DNA of 64,000 nucleotides from assembly GCF_024206475.1 (NCBI RefSeq), contig NZ_JAMBPR010000031.1:34890-98889 (forward strand), read 5' to 3'. This DNA comes from Paraburkholderia sp. CNPSo 3274. Its GTDB lineage: Bacteria > Pseudomonadota > Gammaproteobacteria > Burkholderiales > Burkholderiaceae. Shown piece by piece: positions 16,103-24,928 of this stretch. Both the position numbers and the translations under genes were made by a program. The notes under the pieces were generated by a model. The model searched no databases and had not been told where the DNA came from. It was given only the letters and a program-made list of their open reading frames with translations. Numbering within the stretch: position 1 is the first letter of the stretch; the number at the start of each line of letters is the position of its first letter.

Positions 16103-18103
16103 ATGCGTCTTGGAGTCTGCTATTACCCGGAGCACTGGCCGGAGGCCATGTGGAAAGACGACGCCGCGCGCATGCAGGCGCTGGGTATCGCGCAGGTGCG
16201 TATCGCCGAGTTCGCGTGGAGCCGCATCGAGCCCACGCCAGGTGAATTCGACTGGGGCTGGCTCGATCGCGCGATCGACACGCTCGGCGCCGCCGGCCTG
16301 CAAGTGGTGATGTGCACGCCCACGGCCACGCCGCCCAAGTGGCTGATCGACCAGCATCCCGACATCCTGCCCGTGGGCGCCGATGGCCGCGTGCGCGCGT
16401 TCGGCTCGCGGCGCCATTACGATTTTTCGTCGCCGGCGTATTTCGAGGCTTCGCGGCGCATCTGCGAGGCGGTCGCAGCGCGTTATGGCCAGCATCCGGC
16501 CGTCGCGTACTGGCAAACGGATAACGAGTACGGCTGCCATCAAACGGTGGTCAGCTACTCGCCAGCGGCGGTGCAGCGATTTCGCGAATGGCTCAAGGCG
16601 CGCTATGGCAGTATCGACGCGCTCAACACCGCCTGGGGCACCGTGTTCTGGAGCATGGAGTACCGCAGCTTCGACGAAATCGATGCGCCCGTTGGCACCG
16701 TCACCGAGGCGCATCCGTCGCACCGGCTCGACTACCAGCGCTTCGCCTCCGATGAAGTGCAGCGCTACAACCGCATGCAGGTGGATGTCCTGGGAGCGCA
16801 TTCGCCGGGTCGGCCCATCGCGCACAACTTCATGCAGCTCTTCATGGAGTTCGATCACTACAAGGTCGCCGCCGATCTCGACGTCGCGACGTGGGACAGC
16901 TATCCGCTCGGCGCGCTCGACCAGCAGTGGTTCGCGCCCGAAGTGAAGGCGCGCTATCTGCGCACCGGCCACCCGGACTTCGCCTCGTTCAATCACGACG
17001 TGTATCGCGGCATGTCGAAGCTGCCATTCTGGGTCATGGAGCAGCAGCCCGGTCCCGTGAACTGGGCGCACTGGAACCCCGCGCCGCTGCCCGGCATGGT
17101 GCGCCTCTGGAGCTGGGAAGCGTTCGCGCACGGCGCGGGCTGCGTGTCGTATTTCCGCTGGCGCCAGGCGCCGTTTGCGCAGGAGCAGATGCACGCGGGC
17201 CTGAATACGCCCGATAACCGCCCCGACCTCGGCAGTGCGGAGGCGGCGCGCGTCGCCGAGGAAATCGAGGCCGTGGTTGCGGCGGCGAAGGGCGGCCGCG
17301 ACTTCGACGTGAAGACGCCTGTTGCGCTCGTGCTCGATTACGAGGCGAAGTGGCTCTTCGAGATTCATCCGCAGGGCGCGGATTTCCACTATCCGCGCTT
17401 CGCTGTGGAGTATTACTCGGCGCTGCGCGCGCTCGGCTTCGACGTGGATATCGTTTCGGCGCACGCGCCGCTCGAGGGTTACCGGCTCGTGGTCGTGCCG
17501 CCGCTGCCGATCGTGCCCGACGACTTCGCGCAGCGCCTCGCCAGTTCGGGCGCGCAAGTGGTGATCGGGCCGCGCACGGGCTCGAAAACCGTCGATCTGC
17601 AGATTCCCGCCAACCTGCCGCCGGGGCCGCTGGCCGCGCTGCTGCCGCTGCGCGTGTGGCGCGTGGAGTCGCTGCGGCCCAACATCAGCGAGCCGGTGCG
17701 CTTCGAGATGGACGGTGCGCACGAAGGCCACGCGCGCCACTGGCGTGATCTGATCGAACTCGGTGCCAACACCGGCGACAACGATTGGGACGTGCCGGAA
17801 GTGCGTGCGACGTTCAGCGACGGCCATCCCGCTTATGTGAAGAGCGGCGCCGTCCACTACCTCGCGAGCCTGTTCGACGAGGCGAGCACGCAGGCGCTCT
17901 TTGCGCGCGTGGCGCGCGAAGCGGGCCTTGCGCCGCAGCCGCTTGGCGACGCGATCCGCGTGAGCCGGCGCGGCGGCTTCACCTGGGTGTTCAACTACGG
18001 GCCGGGCACGCACACGCTTTCTGCGGATATTCCCGACGATGCATACGTGATCGGCTCGCGTACGATAGAGCCGCAGGGCGTGAGCGCCTTCCGTTCGCAA
18101 TAG
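16103..18103 (+). CDS. GH42 beta-galactosidase
   Basis: A 666-residue cytoplasmic glycoside hydrolase family 42 enzyme that cleaves beta-galactosides imported by the adjacent transporter. It opens with LGVCYYPEHWPE, the family hallmark. The acid/base Glu is E142 in QTDNEYG and the nucleophile E313 in FWVMEQQPG. A trimerisation domain and C-terminal beta domain follow, giving the usual family length. I prefer the ATG at 16103, with GAGGA upstream, over the ATG at 16076 that overlaps the previous stop. There is no signal peptide. Family members accept lactose, galacto-oligosaccharides or arabinogalactan fragments; which one here is unknown. Confidence 0.94.
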   Translation: MRLGVCYYPEHWPEAMWKDDAARMQALGIAQVRIAEFAWSRIEPTPGEFDWGWLDRAIDTLGAAGLQVVMCTPTATPPKWLIDQHPDILPVGADGRVRAFGSRRHYDFSSPAYFEASRRICEAVAARYGQHPAVAYWQTDNEYGCHQTVVSYSPAAVQRFREWLKARYGSIDALNTAWGTVFWSMEYRSFDEIDAPVGTVTEAHPSHRLDYQRFASDEVQRYNRMQVDVLGAHSPGRPIAHNFMQLFMEFDHYKVAADLDVATWDSYPLGALDQQWFAPEVKARYLRTGHPDFASFNHDVYRGMSKLPFWVMEQQPGPVNWAHWNPAPLPGMVRLWSWEAFAHGAGCVSYFRWRQAPFAQEQMHAGLNTPDNRPDLGSAEAARVAEEIEAVVAAAKGGRDFDVKTPVALVLDYEAKWLFEIHPQGADFHYPRFAVEYYSALRALGFDVDIVSAHAPLEGYRLVVVPPLPIVPDDFAQRLASSGAQVVIGPRTGSKTVDLQIPANLPPGPLAALLPLRVWRVESLRPNISEPVRFEMDGAHEGHARHWRDLIELGANTGDNDWDVPEVRATFSDGHPAYVKSGAVHYLASLFDEASTQALFARVAREAGLAPQPLGDAIRVSRRGGFTWVFNYGPGTHTLSADIPDDAYVIGSRTIEPQGVSAFRSQ

Positions 18104-18164
18104 ACGCATTGCGCAGTTGCTTCCGATGCAGCACCGACAACGACGTATAACCAAGGAGACACGC

Positions 18165-19427
18165 ATGATCGGCAAGACCTTCAGACCACGCACCCTGCTC
18201 GTTGCTGCGACGCTGGCGGCGGGCGCGCTTGCAGGCACGTTCGCGAGCGCGGCGCAGGCCGGCACGCTCGAAATGAACATTGCCTACAAGGGCGCAAGCC
18301 AGCGCGCCGTGTGGGAACAGGTGATCGACGAGTTCAAGAAGACGCACCCCGGTACCGACGTGAAGGTGTCGTTCGTCGACGAGGAAGCCTACAAGGTCCA
18401 GTTGCCGAACTGGCTCACGACCGCGCCGCCCGACATCGTGAACTGGCACGACGGCGAGCGCATGGCCTATTACGCGAAGCGCGGCCTTTTCGCGGACCTG
18501 TCGGACGACTGGAAGAAGAACAACTGGGACAGCATGTACGCCTCGACGAAGGAGGCTTCGTCGTACCAGGGCAAGCAGTACGCCGCGCCCACGGTGTATT
18601 ACTCGTGGGGCATGTTCTATCGCAAGGACCTGTTCGACAAGGTGGGCATCAAGAGCGAGCCGAAAACGTGGAATGAATTCCTCGACGCCTGCAAGAAGCT
18701 CAAGGCCGCGGGTATCGCGCCGATCGCCGTGGCCGGACGCGACGCATGGACGCTGGCGGGCTGGTTCGACTATCTGGACCTGCGCCTGAACGGCAACGCG
18801 TTCCACCAGAAGCTGATGGCAGGCGAAGTGCCGTACACCGACCCGCGAGTGAAGAAGGTCTACGTGACGTGGAAGCAACTGCTCGACGACGGCGACTTCA
18901 TTCCCAATTCGCTCTCGTACGACCTCGATGCGGCACAGCCGTTCCTGTTCCAGGGCAAGGCCGCGATGATGCTGATGGGCACCTTCATTACGGGCGGCTT
19001 CAGCCCGACGGTCAAGCAGCAGATGGGCTACTTCCAGTTCCCGATCATCGACTCGAACGTGCCGACCGCCGAAGATGGTCCGGTCGAATCACTGCATATT
19101 CCGGGGAAGGCGAAGAACAAGGCCGATGCGCGTGCGTTCCTCGCGTTTGCGGAGACGCCCGAAATTGGCGAGCAACTTGCAAAGGGGCTGGGTTCGCTTT
19201 CGGCCAACAGCAAGTCGCCGGAGCCCGAGGACCCGATTTCGAAGATCGGCTTCCAGATCCTCTCGAATACGAAGGGCGGCATTGCGCAGTTCTATGACCG
19301 CGACATGACGAAGGAAATGGCCGACGAAGGCATGAAGGGCATGCAGCAGTTCGTGTCCGATCCGACCAAGCTCGACTCGATTCTCGCGCAGTTGGAGCAG
19401 ACGCGTCAGCGTATTTACAAGAAGTAA
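18165..19427 (+). CDS. Sugar ABC transporter substrate-binding protein
   Basis: A 420-residue periplasmic binding protein of the extracellular family 1 (UgpB/MalE-like). The signal peptide covers residues 1-26, with a cleavage site after SAAQA. Lobes carry SYDLDAAQPFLFQGKAAMML and FPIIDSNVP motifs typical of the family. AAGGAG precedes the ATG at 18165. It follows the GH42 gene by 61 bp and is followed by a strong hairpin that probably lets it accumulate above the permeases. The ligand is inferred to be a galactoside. Confidence 0.93.
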   Translation: MIGKTFRPRTLLVAATLAAGALAGTFASAAQAGTLEMNIAYKGASQRAVWEQVIDEFKKTHPGTDVKVSFVDEEAYKVQLPNWLTTAPPDIVNWHDGERMAYYAKRGLFADLSDDWKKNNWDSMYASTKEASSYQGKQYAAPTVYYSWGMFYRKDLFDKVGIKSEPKTWNEFLDACKKLKAAGIAPIAVAGRDAWTLAGWFDYLDLRLNGNAFHQKLMAGEVPYTDPRVKKVYVTWKQLLDDGDFIPNSLSYDLDAAQPFLFQGKAAMMLMGTFITGGFSPTVKQQMGYFQFPIIDSNVPTAEDGPVESLHIPGKAKNKADARAFLAFAETPEIGEQLAKGLGSLSANSKSPEPEDPISKIGFQILSNTKGGIAQFYDRDMTKEMADEGMKGMQQFVSDPTKLDSILAQLEQTRQRIYKK

Positions 19428-19442
19428 GCCGTTTGAAGAGAA

Positions 19443-19480
19443 GGCGGGCGGTGCGTTCTGCTGTTACGCTGCCGCCCGCC
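19443..19480 (+). repeat. Intercistronic hairpin after the binding-protein gene
   Basis: GGCGGGCGG and its exact complement CCGCCCGCC form a 9-bp GC-only stem, with an additional inner GCG/CGC pairing. It starts 16 bp after the binding-protein stop and ends 28 bp before the permease start. Hairpins at this spot commonly protect the upstream message or reduce readthrough. There is no U-tract. Confidence 0.75.
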
Positions 19481-19508
19481 ACGGAGCCTGACAAGGGAGG
19501 TTTTTGCC

Positions 19509-20483
19509 GTGAGACAGGCAGTGACGCACACCGTTGCGCATCGCGTGGACGGAGCCGCGCCGGCAGGTGGCGAGAACGGCGGCATGCCGCACGCAAGCGG
19601 GCGGGGCATTCAGCCGCGCCGCCGTGCGTCGCCCACCGCGCGGCGCCAGCGCCGTGCCGCGTGCCTCTTTCTCGCGCCCGCGGTCATCATGTTCGCGGTG
19701 TACGTGATCTGGCCGATTCTCTCCACGCTGCGTCTCTCGCTCTACAACTGGGACGGCATGAGCGAAGCGAGCTTCGTGGGTCTCGCGAATTACATCGAGC
19801 TGTTCCACTCGCCCACGTTCTACACGGCGCTCAAGAACAACGTGATCTGGCTGGTGCTGTTCCTGCTCGCGCCGCCCATGGGCCTTGCGATCGCGCTGTA
19901 CCTCAATCAGGCCGTGGGCGGCATCCGCATCGTCAAGTCGCTGTTCTTCGCGCCATTCGTGCTTTCGGGCGTGGTGGTGGGCCTTATCTACTCGTGGTTC
20001 TACGACCCCACGTTCGGCCTGCTCGCGCTCATTCTGGGCCACGGTATTCCCGTGCTCGGCGACCCGAACTACGCCACGCCGGGCATCATATTCGCAGCGC
20101 TCTGGCCGCAAACTGCGTACTGCATGATTCTCTATCTCACGGGCCTCACCACGCTCAACAGCGAGCAGATCGAAGCTGCGCGCATGGAAGGCGCGAAGGG
20201 GTGGACCATGCTCTGGCACGTGATCCTGCCGCAACTGCGGCCCGTCACGTTCATGGCCGTGGTGGTCACGGTCATCGGCGCGCTGCGCAGTTTCGACCTC
20301 ATCTCCGTGATGACGGGCGGCGGACCGTTCGAGAGCTCGACGGTGCTCGCGTACTACATGTACGACCAGGCAATCAAATACTACCGGCTCGGTTATTCGG
20401 CCGCGATTGCCGTCGTGCTGTTCGCGATCATGCTGGTCTACATCGTCTATCACCTGCGCCGCCTGCTGCGCAGCGAGCACTGA
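19509..20483 (+). CDS. Sugar ABC transporter permease 1 (UgpA/MalF type)
   Basis: A 324-residue inner-membrane permease. An N-terminal arginine-rich, probably cytoplasmic extension of about 50 residues precedes six hydrophobic segments. The EAA loop reads EQIEAARMEGAKGWTMLWHV and docks onto the ATPase. It starts at GTG with AAGGGAGG upstream. It is separated from its partner permease by 21 bp. It belongs to the CUT1 galactoside importer of this operon. Confidence 0.93.
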   Translation: MRQAVTHTVAHRVDGAAPAGGENGGMPHASGRGIQPRRRASPTARRQRRAACLFLAPAVIMFAVYVIWPILSTLRLSLYNWDGMSEASFVGLANYIELFHSPTFYTALKNNVIWLVLFLLAPPMGLAIALYLNQAVGGIRIVKSLFFAPFVLSGVVVGLIYSWFYDPTFGLLALILGHGIPVLGDPNYATPGIIFAALWPQTAYCMILYLTGLTTLNSEQIEAARMEGAKGWTMLWHVILPQLRPVTFMAVVVTVIGALRSFDLISVMTGGGPFESSTVLAYYMYDQAIKYYRLGYSAAIAVVLFAIMLVYIVYHLRRLLRSEH

Positions 20484-20504
20484 ATCCGCTACGAGGAGCC
20501 CCAC

Positions 20505-21356
20505 ATGTTTCCGATTCCGGTCGACAAATGGAAGCCCGCGTCGCGCCGCCTGTACAAGCTCTCGCTGCCCGTGGCGCTCGTCATCTGGCTGCTGCCGCTC
20601 ATTGCGGTGCTGGTCACGTCCGTGCGCTCCACCGAAGAACTGAGCGAAGGCAACTACTGGGGCTGGCCGAGGCACTTCGCGATGGTCGAGAACTATCGCG
20701 ACGCGCTCACGACTTCGCCGATGCTCCATTATTTCTGGAACAGCGTGCAGATCACGCTGCCCGCCGTGGCCGGGGCGATCGCGCTCGCGGCGCTGGCGGG
20801 CTACGCGCTGGCCATCTACCGCTTTCCGGGCAATTCGGCGCTGTTCGCAACCTTCGTTGCGGGAAACTTCGTGCCGATCCAGGTGCTGATGATTCCGGTG
20901 CGCGACCTCACGCTCAAGCTTGGGCTCTACAACACCGTTGGTGGTCTGATCCTGTTCCATCTTTCGTTCCAGACCGGTTTTTGCGCGCTTTTCCTGCGCA
21001 ATTTCATCAAGCAACTGCCGTTCGAACTCGTGGAAGCCGCGCGCATCGAGGGCGCGAACGAGTGGACCGTGTTCGTGCGCATCGTGCTGCCGCTCATTCG
21101 CCCGGCGCTCGCCGCGCTCGCCATTCTCGTGTTCACGTTCGTCTGGAACGACTACTTCTGGGCGTTGTGCCTGACCCAGGGCGACGACGCCGCGCCGATC
21201 ACCGTGGGCGTTGCGGCCCTCAAGGGGCAGTGGACGACGGCATGGAACCTCGTTTCCGCAGGCTCGGTCCTTGCTGCCCTGCCTTCGGTGATGATGTTCT
21301 TTGCGATGCAGAAGCACTTTGTGGCGGGGCTCACGTTCGGCGCGACCAAGGGCTGA
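20505..21356 (+). CDS. Sugar ABC transporter permease 2 (UgpE/MalG type)
   Basis: A 283-residue inner-membrane permease with six hydrophobic segments and the EAA motif ELVEAARIEGANEWTVFVRI. An AGGAG site precedes the ATG. Last gene of the operon. Together with the preceding permease and the ATPase it completes a CUT1 importer. The C-terminus ends KHFVAGLTFGATKG, the usual end for this subgroup. Confidence 0.93.
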   Translation: MFPIPVDKWKPASRRLYKLSLPVALVIWLLPLIAVLVTSVRSTEELSEGNYWGWPRHFAMVENYRDALTTSPMLHYFWNSVQITLPAVAGAIALAALAGYALAIYRFPGNSALFATFVAGNFVPIQVLMIPVRDLTLKLGLYNTVGGLILFHLSFQTGFCALFLRNFIKQLPFELVEAARIEGANEWTVFVRIVLPLIRPALAALAILVFTFVWNDYFWALCLTQGDDAAPITVGVAALKGQWTTAWNLVSAGSVLAALPSVMMFFAMQKHFVAGLTFGATKG

Positions 21357-21451
21357 ACGGTAGATGAAAGGCGGGGCAATTTGACTTCGGCGCGGCGCTA
21401 CGGTCCAATTTCGAACGACCCGACGCAAGTCACGCCCGCAAGGAACGCCCC

Positions 21452-21955
21452 ATGCAGCAAAACGAACCGGCCCCGCAGGCGATGCAGCCCGCATCGCCCA
21501 CGCAACTTCCCGCAGCGCTCATGCGCGAATTCGACGGCGAGCACCTCGAAGCGCGCCTCGCCGATGCGGTTCGCCTTTCGACCGTAAGCGAGGACGGCTG
21601 GCCGCACGGCGCGCAACTGAGCGCCGGCGAGATCCTGGCCGTGAACGCGACCACGCTGCTGATCGCGATCTGGCCGCAGTCCAGCACCACAGCCAACCTC
21701 GCGCGCGACGGCCGCCTCACGCTCTCGCTCGTCCATGACGGCGCGCTGCTGGAGATTCGCGCACGCTCGCACGCCGTGGCGCAGCGGCAAACGGCACTCG
21801 AACTGAGCGTATTTCGTGTGGAAATCGAATCCATCACCGAGCATCGCGCGAAGTATGCGGAGGTGCTGAGCGGCGTGACGTTCCGGCTCCACGAGCCCGC
21901 GCAGGTGCTGGCGCGCTGGCGCGAGCAGATCGCGATGCTGCGTGAATTTGCCTGA
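21452..21955 (+). CDS. Pyridoxamine 5'-phosphate oxidase-fold protein
   Basis: A 167-residue protein with the split-barrel flavin-binding fold: the strand-rich segment VRLSTVSEDGWPHGAQLSAG followed by NARDGRLTLS-like strands is typical of general-stress FMN-binding proteins. AAGGAACG precedes the ATG. It probably binds FMN or F420-like cofactors, but no substrate can be assigned. It sits alone, 95 bp after the sugar operon on the same strand; cotranscription is possible but unsupported. Confidence 0.7.
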   Translation: MQQNEPAPQAMQPASPTQLPAALMREFDGEHLEARLADAVRLSTVSEDGWPHGAQLSAGEILAVNATTLLIAIWPQSSTTANLARDGRLTLSLVHDGALLEIRARSHAVAQRQTALELSVFRVEIESITEHRAKYAEVLSGVTFRLHEPAQVLARWREQIAMLREFA

Positions 21956-22078
21956 GTTTGCCTGAAGTGCGCGGCGAAAAGCTTCGTGATGTTGTCATCG
22001 TCGATGTGCTAGCGTGTTCTGCGGCGCGCGCGCTTCATGGGCACGGCCAACGCAAAAACAAACGCTACCGGAATAACG

Positions 22079-22882
22079 ATGCAGACCACGGTACTCACAG
22101 ACTGGCAGCAGTTCATGGCGCTGACGACGCAACTCGACGGCTGGGCGTTTCGCGGCCAGCTGAACGCGCAGTGGCACCTCGAAAGCTCGCTCACGCGCTA
22201 CATGCGCGACTACGTGGGCGACCGGCTGCAATGGCGTCAGCGCGAGGAGCGCGCCATTCGTGTGTTTCGCCGCAAGGCGCACAACTTTCTCGCGCATCCG
22301 GACCTGCTCAAGGACGACCTGCGCTGTCTCGCGCTCATGCAGCACCACGGCGCGCCCACGCGGCTACTCGACTTCACCAAGAGCCCGTTCGTCGCGGCCT
22401 TTTTCGCGCTCGAACGCGCAACCGGCGACGCGGCCGTCTACGCGCTGAACACCCCTGCGCTCTGGAACAGCCGCGCGCTGCCCAAGGCCAATCCCACGCT
22501 CACGCGCGACGTGATCGACCCGCGCGCGCACGACAACTTCGAGCGCTACTTCTTTAGCAACACGAACGAAATTCTCTGGTCGGGCGAACCGACCGAGATG
22601 GACGACCGGCTCGTCGCGCAGTCGGGCACGTTCGTCGTGCCGGGCGTGATCGACAAGCCCTTGCAGGCAATTCTGGAAGGCTATGAGAGCCACGAGGAAC
22701 TGCTGCACAAGATCGTGCTGCCTGAACGCATCCGCATGGACGCGATGAAGTGGCTCTACCGCATGAACATCACGAATGCGTCTCTGTTTCCGGGGCTCGA
22801 CGGGCTCGCGCGATCCATTGCGGTGGAGCTGGAGATCGTGTGGTCGGGCATGGTGGTGCCGGTTGCGGGCTCGCCGAACTGA
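22079..22882 (+). CDS. FRG-domain protein
   Basis: A 267-residue soluble protein. The N-terminal half carries the FRG signature: WAFRGQLNAQWHLESSLTR, then LMQHHGAPTRLLDFTKSPFV and AAFFALE. The FRG domain is of unknown biochemical function; it is found widely in bacteria and sometimes next to toxin-like or defence genes. No partner gene is visible here: the neighbours are a PPOX-fold protein and a convergent YciI protein. The ATG at 22079 has a weak CCGGAA site. No membrane segments. Confidence 0.85.
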   Translation: MQTTVLTDWQQFMALTTQLDGWAFRGQLNAQWHLESSLTRYMRDYVGDRLQWRQREERAIRVFRRKAHNFLAHPDLLKDDLRCLALMQHHGAPTRLLDFTKSPFVAAFFALERATGDAAVYALNTPALWNSRALPKANPTLTRDVIDPRAHDNFERYFFSNTNEILWSGEPTEMDDRLVAQSGTFVVPGVIDKPLQAILEGYESHEELLHKIVLPERIRMDAMKWLYRMNITNASLFPGLDGLARSIAVELEIVWSGMVVPVAGSPN

Positions 22883-22909
22883 ATCGGCTCCGGCCCGCAG
22901 CGGCCACAC

Positions 22910-23206
22910 TCACGGCGTTTCGGGCCGCGGCAGATTGAGGCCGGGCGCAAGGCGCGTGGCCTTGAATTCCGTCACTTCGTAGGTGGCGACGCCATGTTGC
23001 GCGAAGGGATCGGCTGCGAGCAGCGCATCGAGCCGCTCGCGCGGCATGTGCGAAGCGATGACTATGCCGCCGTCGCGCGGCATTTTCGGACCGGCGGCAA
23101 TGAAATTGCCGGCTTCGAACTGCGCGTCGAGGTACGTGCGATGCGCGGGAAGGGCGTCGTCGATGCGCTCGAGCGAAGCGGTATAGATCAGCGAAACGAT
23201 GTACAT
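22910..23206 (-). CDS. YciI-family protein
   Basis: A 98-residue dimeric alpha/beta-barrel protein of the YCII family. The start MYIVSLIYTASLERID, the mid-region HRTYLDAQFEAGNFIAAGP and the later His/Asp positions (SHMPRERLDALLAADPFAQHG) fit. These proteins may bind small molecules or act as weak hydrolases; the role is unknown. Convergent with the FRG gene and 34 bp downstream of the NUDIX gene, possibly in one transcript with it. Confidence 0.88.
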   Translation of the reverse strand: MYIVSLIYTASLERIDDALPAHRTYLDAQFEAGNFIAAGPKMPRDGGIVIASHMPRERLDALLAADPFAQHGVATYEVTEFKATRLAPGLNLPRPETP

Positions 23207-23240
23207 GGGTGGTCGATAGAAAACGGGCGGAGTGTCTATG

Positions 23241-23828
23241 TTATCGCGCGAGACCGCGCAGCGCCGCATGCTGTAGCAGCATGATCGTCTTGCCGTCCAC
23301 GATCTCGCCGCGCTCGATCATCCTTAGCGCCTCGCCAAGCGGCACTTCGACCACTTCCAGATCCTCGCCTTCCTCCTCGACTCCGCCGCCCGCGCCGGGC
23401 CGCTCGGCGGGGTCGTATTCGCCCAGGTAGAAGTAAAGCTTCTCCGTCACGGAGCCCGGACTCATGTACGCCTCGAACGCCTTGCGCAGATTGCGCACGC
23501 GGTAGCCCGTCTCTTCCTCGACTTCGGCGCGGATGCGCTCGTCGGGCGCGGCGTCGTCGAGCAGGCCGCCCGGCGCCTCGATCATCATGCCGTCGTGTCC
23601 GTTGACGAACGTCGGCATGCGAAATTGCCGCGTGAGCACGACGTTGCCGCTTCTCGGGTCGTGCAGCAGGATGGTCGCGCCGTTGCCGCGATCGTAGGTT
23701 TCGCGGCTCTGGCGTTGCCACGTGCCATTGCTGCGCAGGAAGTCGAAGGTCACCTTGCGGAGCACATACCAGTCGTCGGACAGCACGGTGGTTTCGATCA
23801 TTCGCACGCGGTCTTTCGTTGCAGTCAT
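23241..23828 (-). CDS. NUDIX hydrolase, NudK/ADP-ribose pyrophosphatase-like
   Basis: A 195-residue NUDIX enzyme hydrolysing a nucleoside diphosphate linked to a sugar or similar moiety. The NUDIX box is seen around residues 95-117: GGLLDD ... RAEVEEETGYRV, with the REx2EExGx core in slightly varied form (AEVEEETGY). Flanking features (RQFRMPTFVNGH, EAYMSPGSVTEKLYFY) match the NudK/GDP-mannose or ADP-ribose subgroup. AAGGGG precedes the ATG. Divergent from the DeoR regulator, and the intergenic region carries four TCGTGC repeats. Confidence 0.88.
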   Translation of the reverse strand: MTATKDRVRMIETTVLSDDWYVLRKVTFDFLRSNGTWQRQSRETYDRGNGATILLHDPRSGNVVLTRQFRMPTFVNGHDGMMIEAPGGLLDDAAPDERIRAEVEEETGYRVRNLRKAFEAYMSPGSVTEKLYFYLGEYDPAERPGAGGGVEEEGEDLEVVEVPLGEALRMIERGEIVDGKTIMLLQHAALRGLAR

Positions 23829-23864
23829 CTCGTTCCCCTTGGTCAGCATTCGCCATTCATGGTA

Positions 23865-23914
23865 TCGTGCAGTTTCGTGCAAAATCAAGAAAATTCGTGC
23901 AAACCGGTTCGTGC
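23865..23914. promoter_or_regulatory. Four direct TCGTGC repeats, candidate DeoR operator
   Basis: TCGTGC occurs at 23865, 23875, 23895 and 23909, with starts 10, 20 and 14 bp apart. The middle copies share the longer form TTCGTGCAAA. The array fills the 93-bp gap between the divergent NUDIX and DeoR genes. DeoR-family proteins often bind direct repeats of this kind. Binding is inferred. Confidence 0.65.
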
Positions 23915-23921
23915 CATTCTC

Positions 23922-24677
23922 ATGCTCACAGATCAACGAAAGAAAGCGATACTCGCAGCGCTCAAGCGCGACGGTCAGGTGCTTGCCGGCGAACTGAGCG
24001 CGAAATTCGGCGTTTCCGAGGACACGGTGCGGCGCGACCTGCGCGAACTGGCGGCCGAAGGCCTCTTGCAGCGCGTGCACGGCGGCGCGCTGCCGGCTTC
24101 GCCGGCGGTGGCGCCCATTGCCGAGCGGCGCGGCATGGAGGTGGCGGCCAAACGGCGCATCGCGCAAAAGGCCGCGGACATGATCGCGCCGGGGCAGGTG
24201 GCGATCGTCGATGGCGGGACGACTTCGGCGCTTCTAGTCGAGTGCCTGCCGCGTGATCTGCAGGCGACCATCGTCACGCATAGCCCCGGTGTCGCGGTGG
24301 CGCTCGCGGAGCATCCCACCATCGAGGTCGTGCTGATCGGCGGGAAGCTCTACAAGCATTCGATGGTCACGGTAGGCGCGGCGGCCGTGGAGGCGATCGC
24401 GCACATTCACGCAGACCTGTACTTCATGGGCGTGACGGGCGTTCACCTACAAGCCGGGCTGAGCACCGGCGATTTCGAGGAATCCTATGTAAAGCGCGCA
24501 CTGGCCGCGCGCGCGGCTGAAACGGTCGTACTGGCGTCGGCCGCGAAGCTCAACGCCGCATCGCCGTACTGCATCGGCCCGATCGGCATGGCGCAGACCA
24601 TCGTCGTCGAGCGTTCGACGGATGCGAAGCTGATCGAGCCGATCGAAGCAGCTGGTGTGACGGTGGTGCGCGCTTGA
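23922..24677 (+). CDS. DeoR-family regulator
   Basis: A 251-residue regulator. N-terminal winged helix (LTDQRKKAILAALKRDGQV, GVSEDTVRRDLRELAAEG) and a DeoR C-terminal sugar-phosphate sensor with the VDGGTTSALL phosphate loop, VVLIGGKLYKHSMVTVGA and FEESYVKRAL motifs. The start at 23922 puts the helix-turn-helix at the expected position. No sugar catabolic gene is adjacent; direct repeats upstream suggest autoregulation and possibly control of the NUDIX gene. The effector is unknown. Confidence 0.92.
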   Translation: MLTDQRKKAILAALKRDGQVLAGELSAKFGVSEDTVRRDLRELAAEGLLQRVHGGALPASPAVAPIAERRGMEVAAKRRIAQKAADMIAPGQVAIVDGGTTSALLVECLPRDLQATIVTHSPGVAVALAEHPTIEVVLIGGKLYKHSMVTVGAAAVEAIAHIHADLYFMGVTGVHLQAGLSTGDFEESYVKRALAARAAETVVLASAAKLNAASPYCIGPIGMAQTIVVERSTDAKLIEPIEAAGVTVVRA

Positions 24678-24928
24678 GTTCGTGCGCGCGCCGTCACGCC
24701 AAGCGCGAGGCACCAGCTTCTGCACGCGCCAGTTCAGCAGTTCGGCGACGAAGAGCCCATGCTTCACGGGCGAGCGGCCGCCCGCCATGCGCGCAGCAGG
24801 GCGCGTTCCCCGAACTCAACACAAACTCTGCCCGCGCGCACCCTAAAGAAAATGCGCGCGCAACCGATAGTGCAGTAATCGAGCGGAGGATTCCCATCCC
24901 CTAGCCGTTTTGCATACCAAGGTGGCCC

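Noticed and set aside
16067..18280. 737-codon open frame antisense to the beta-galactosidase
   Set aside because: A GC-rich mirror frame of a clearly coding GH42 gene; His/Arg/Ala-rich composition and no motifs.
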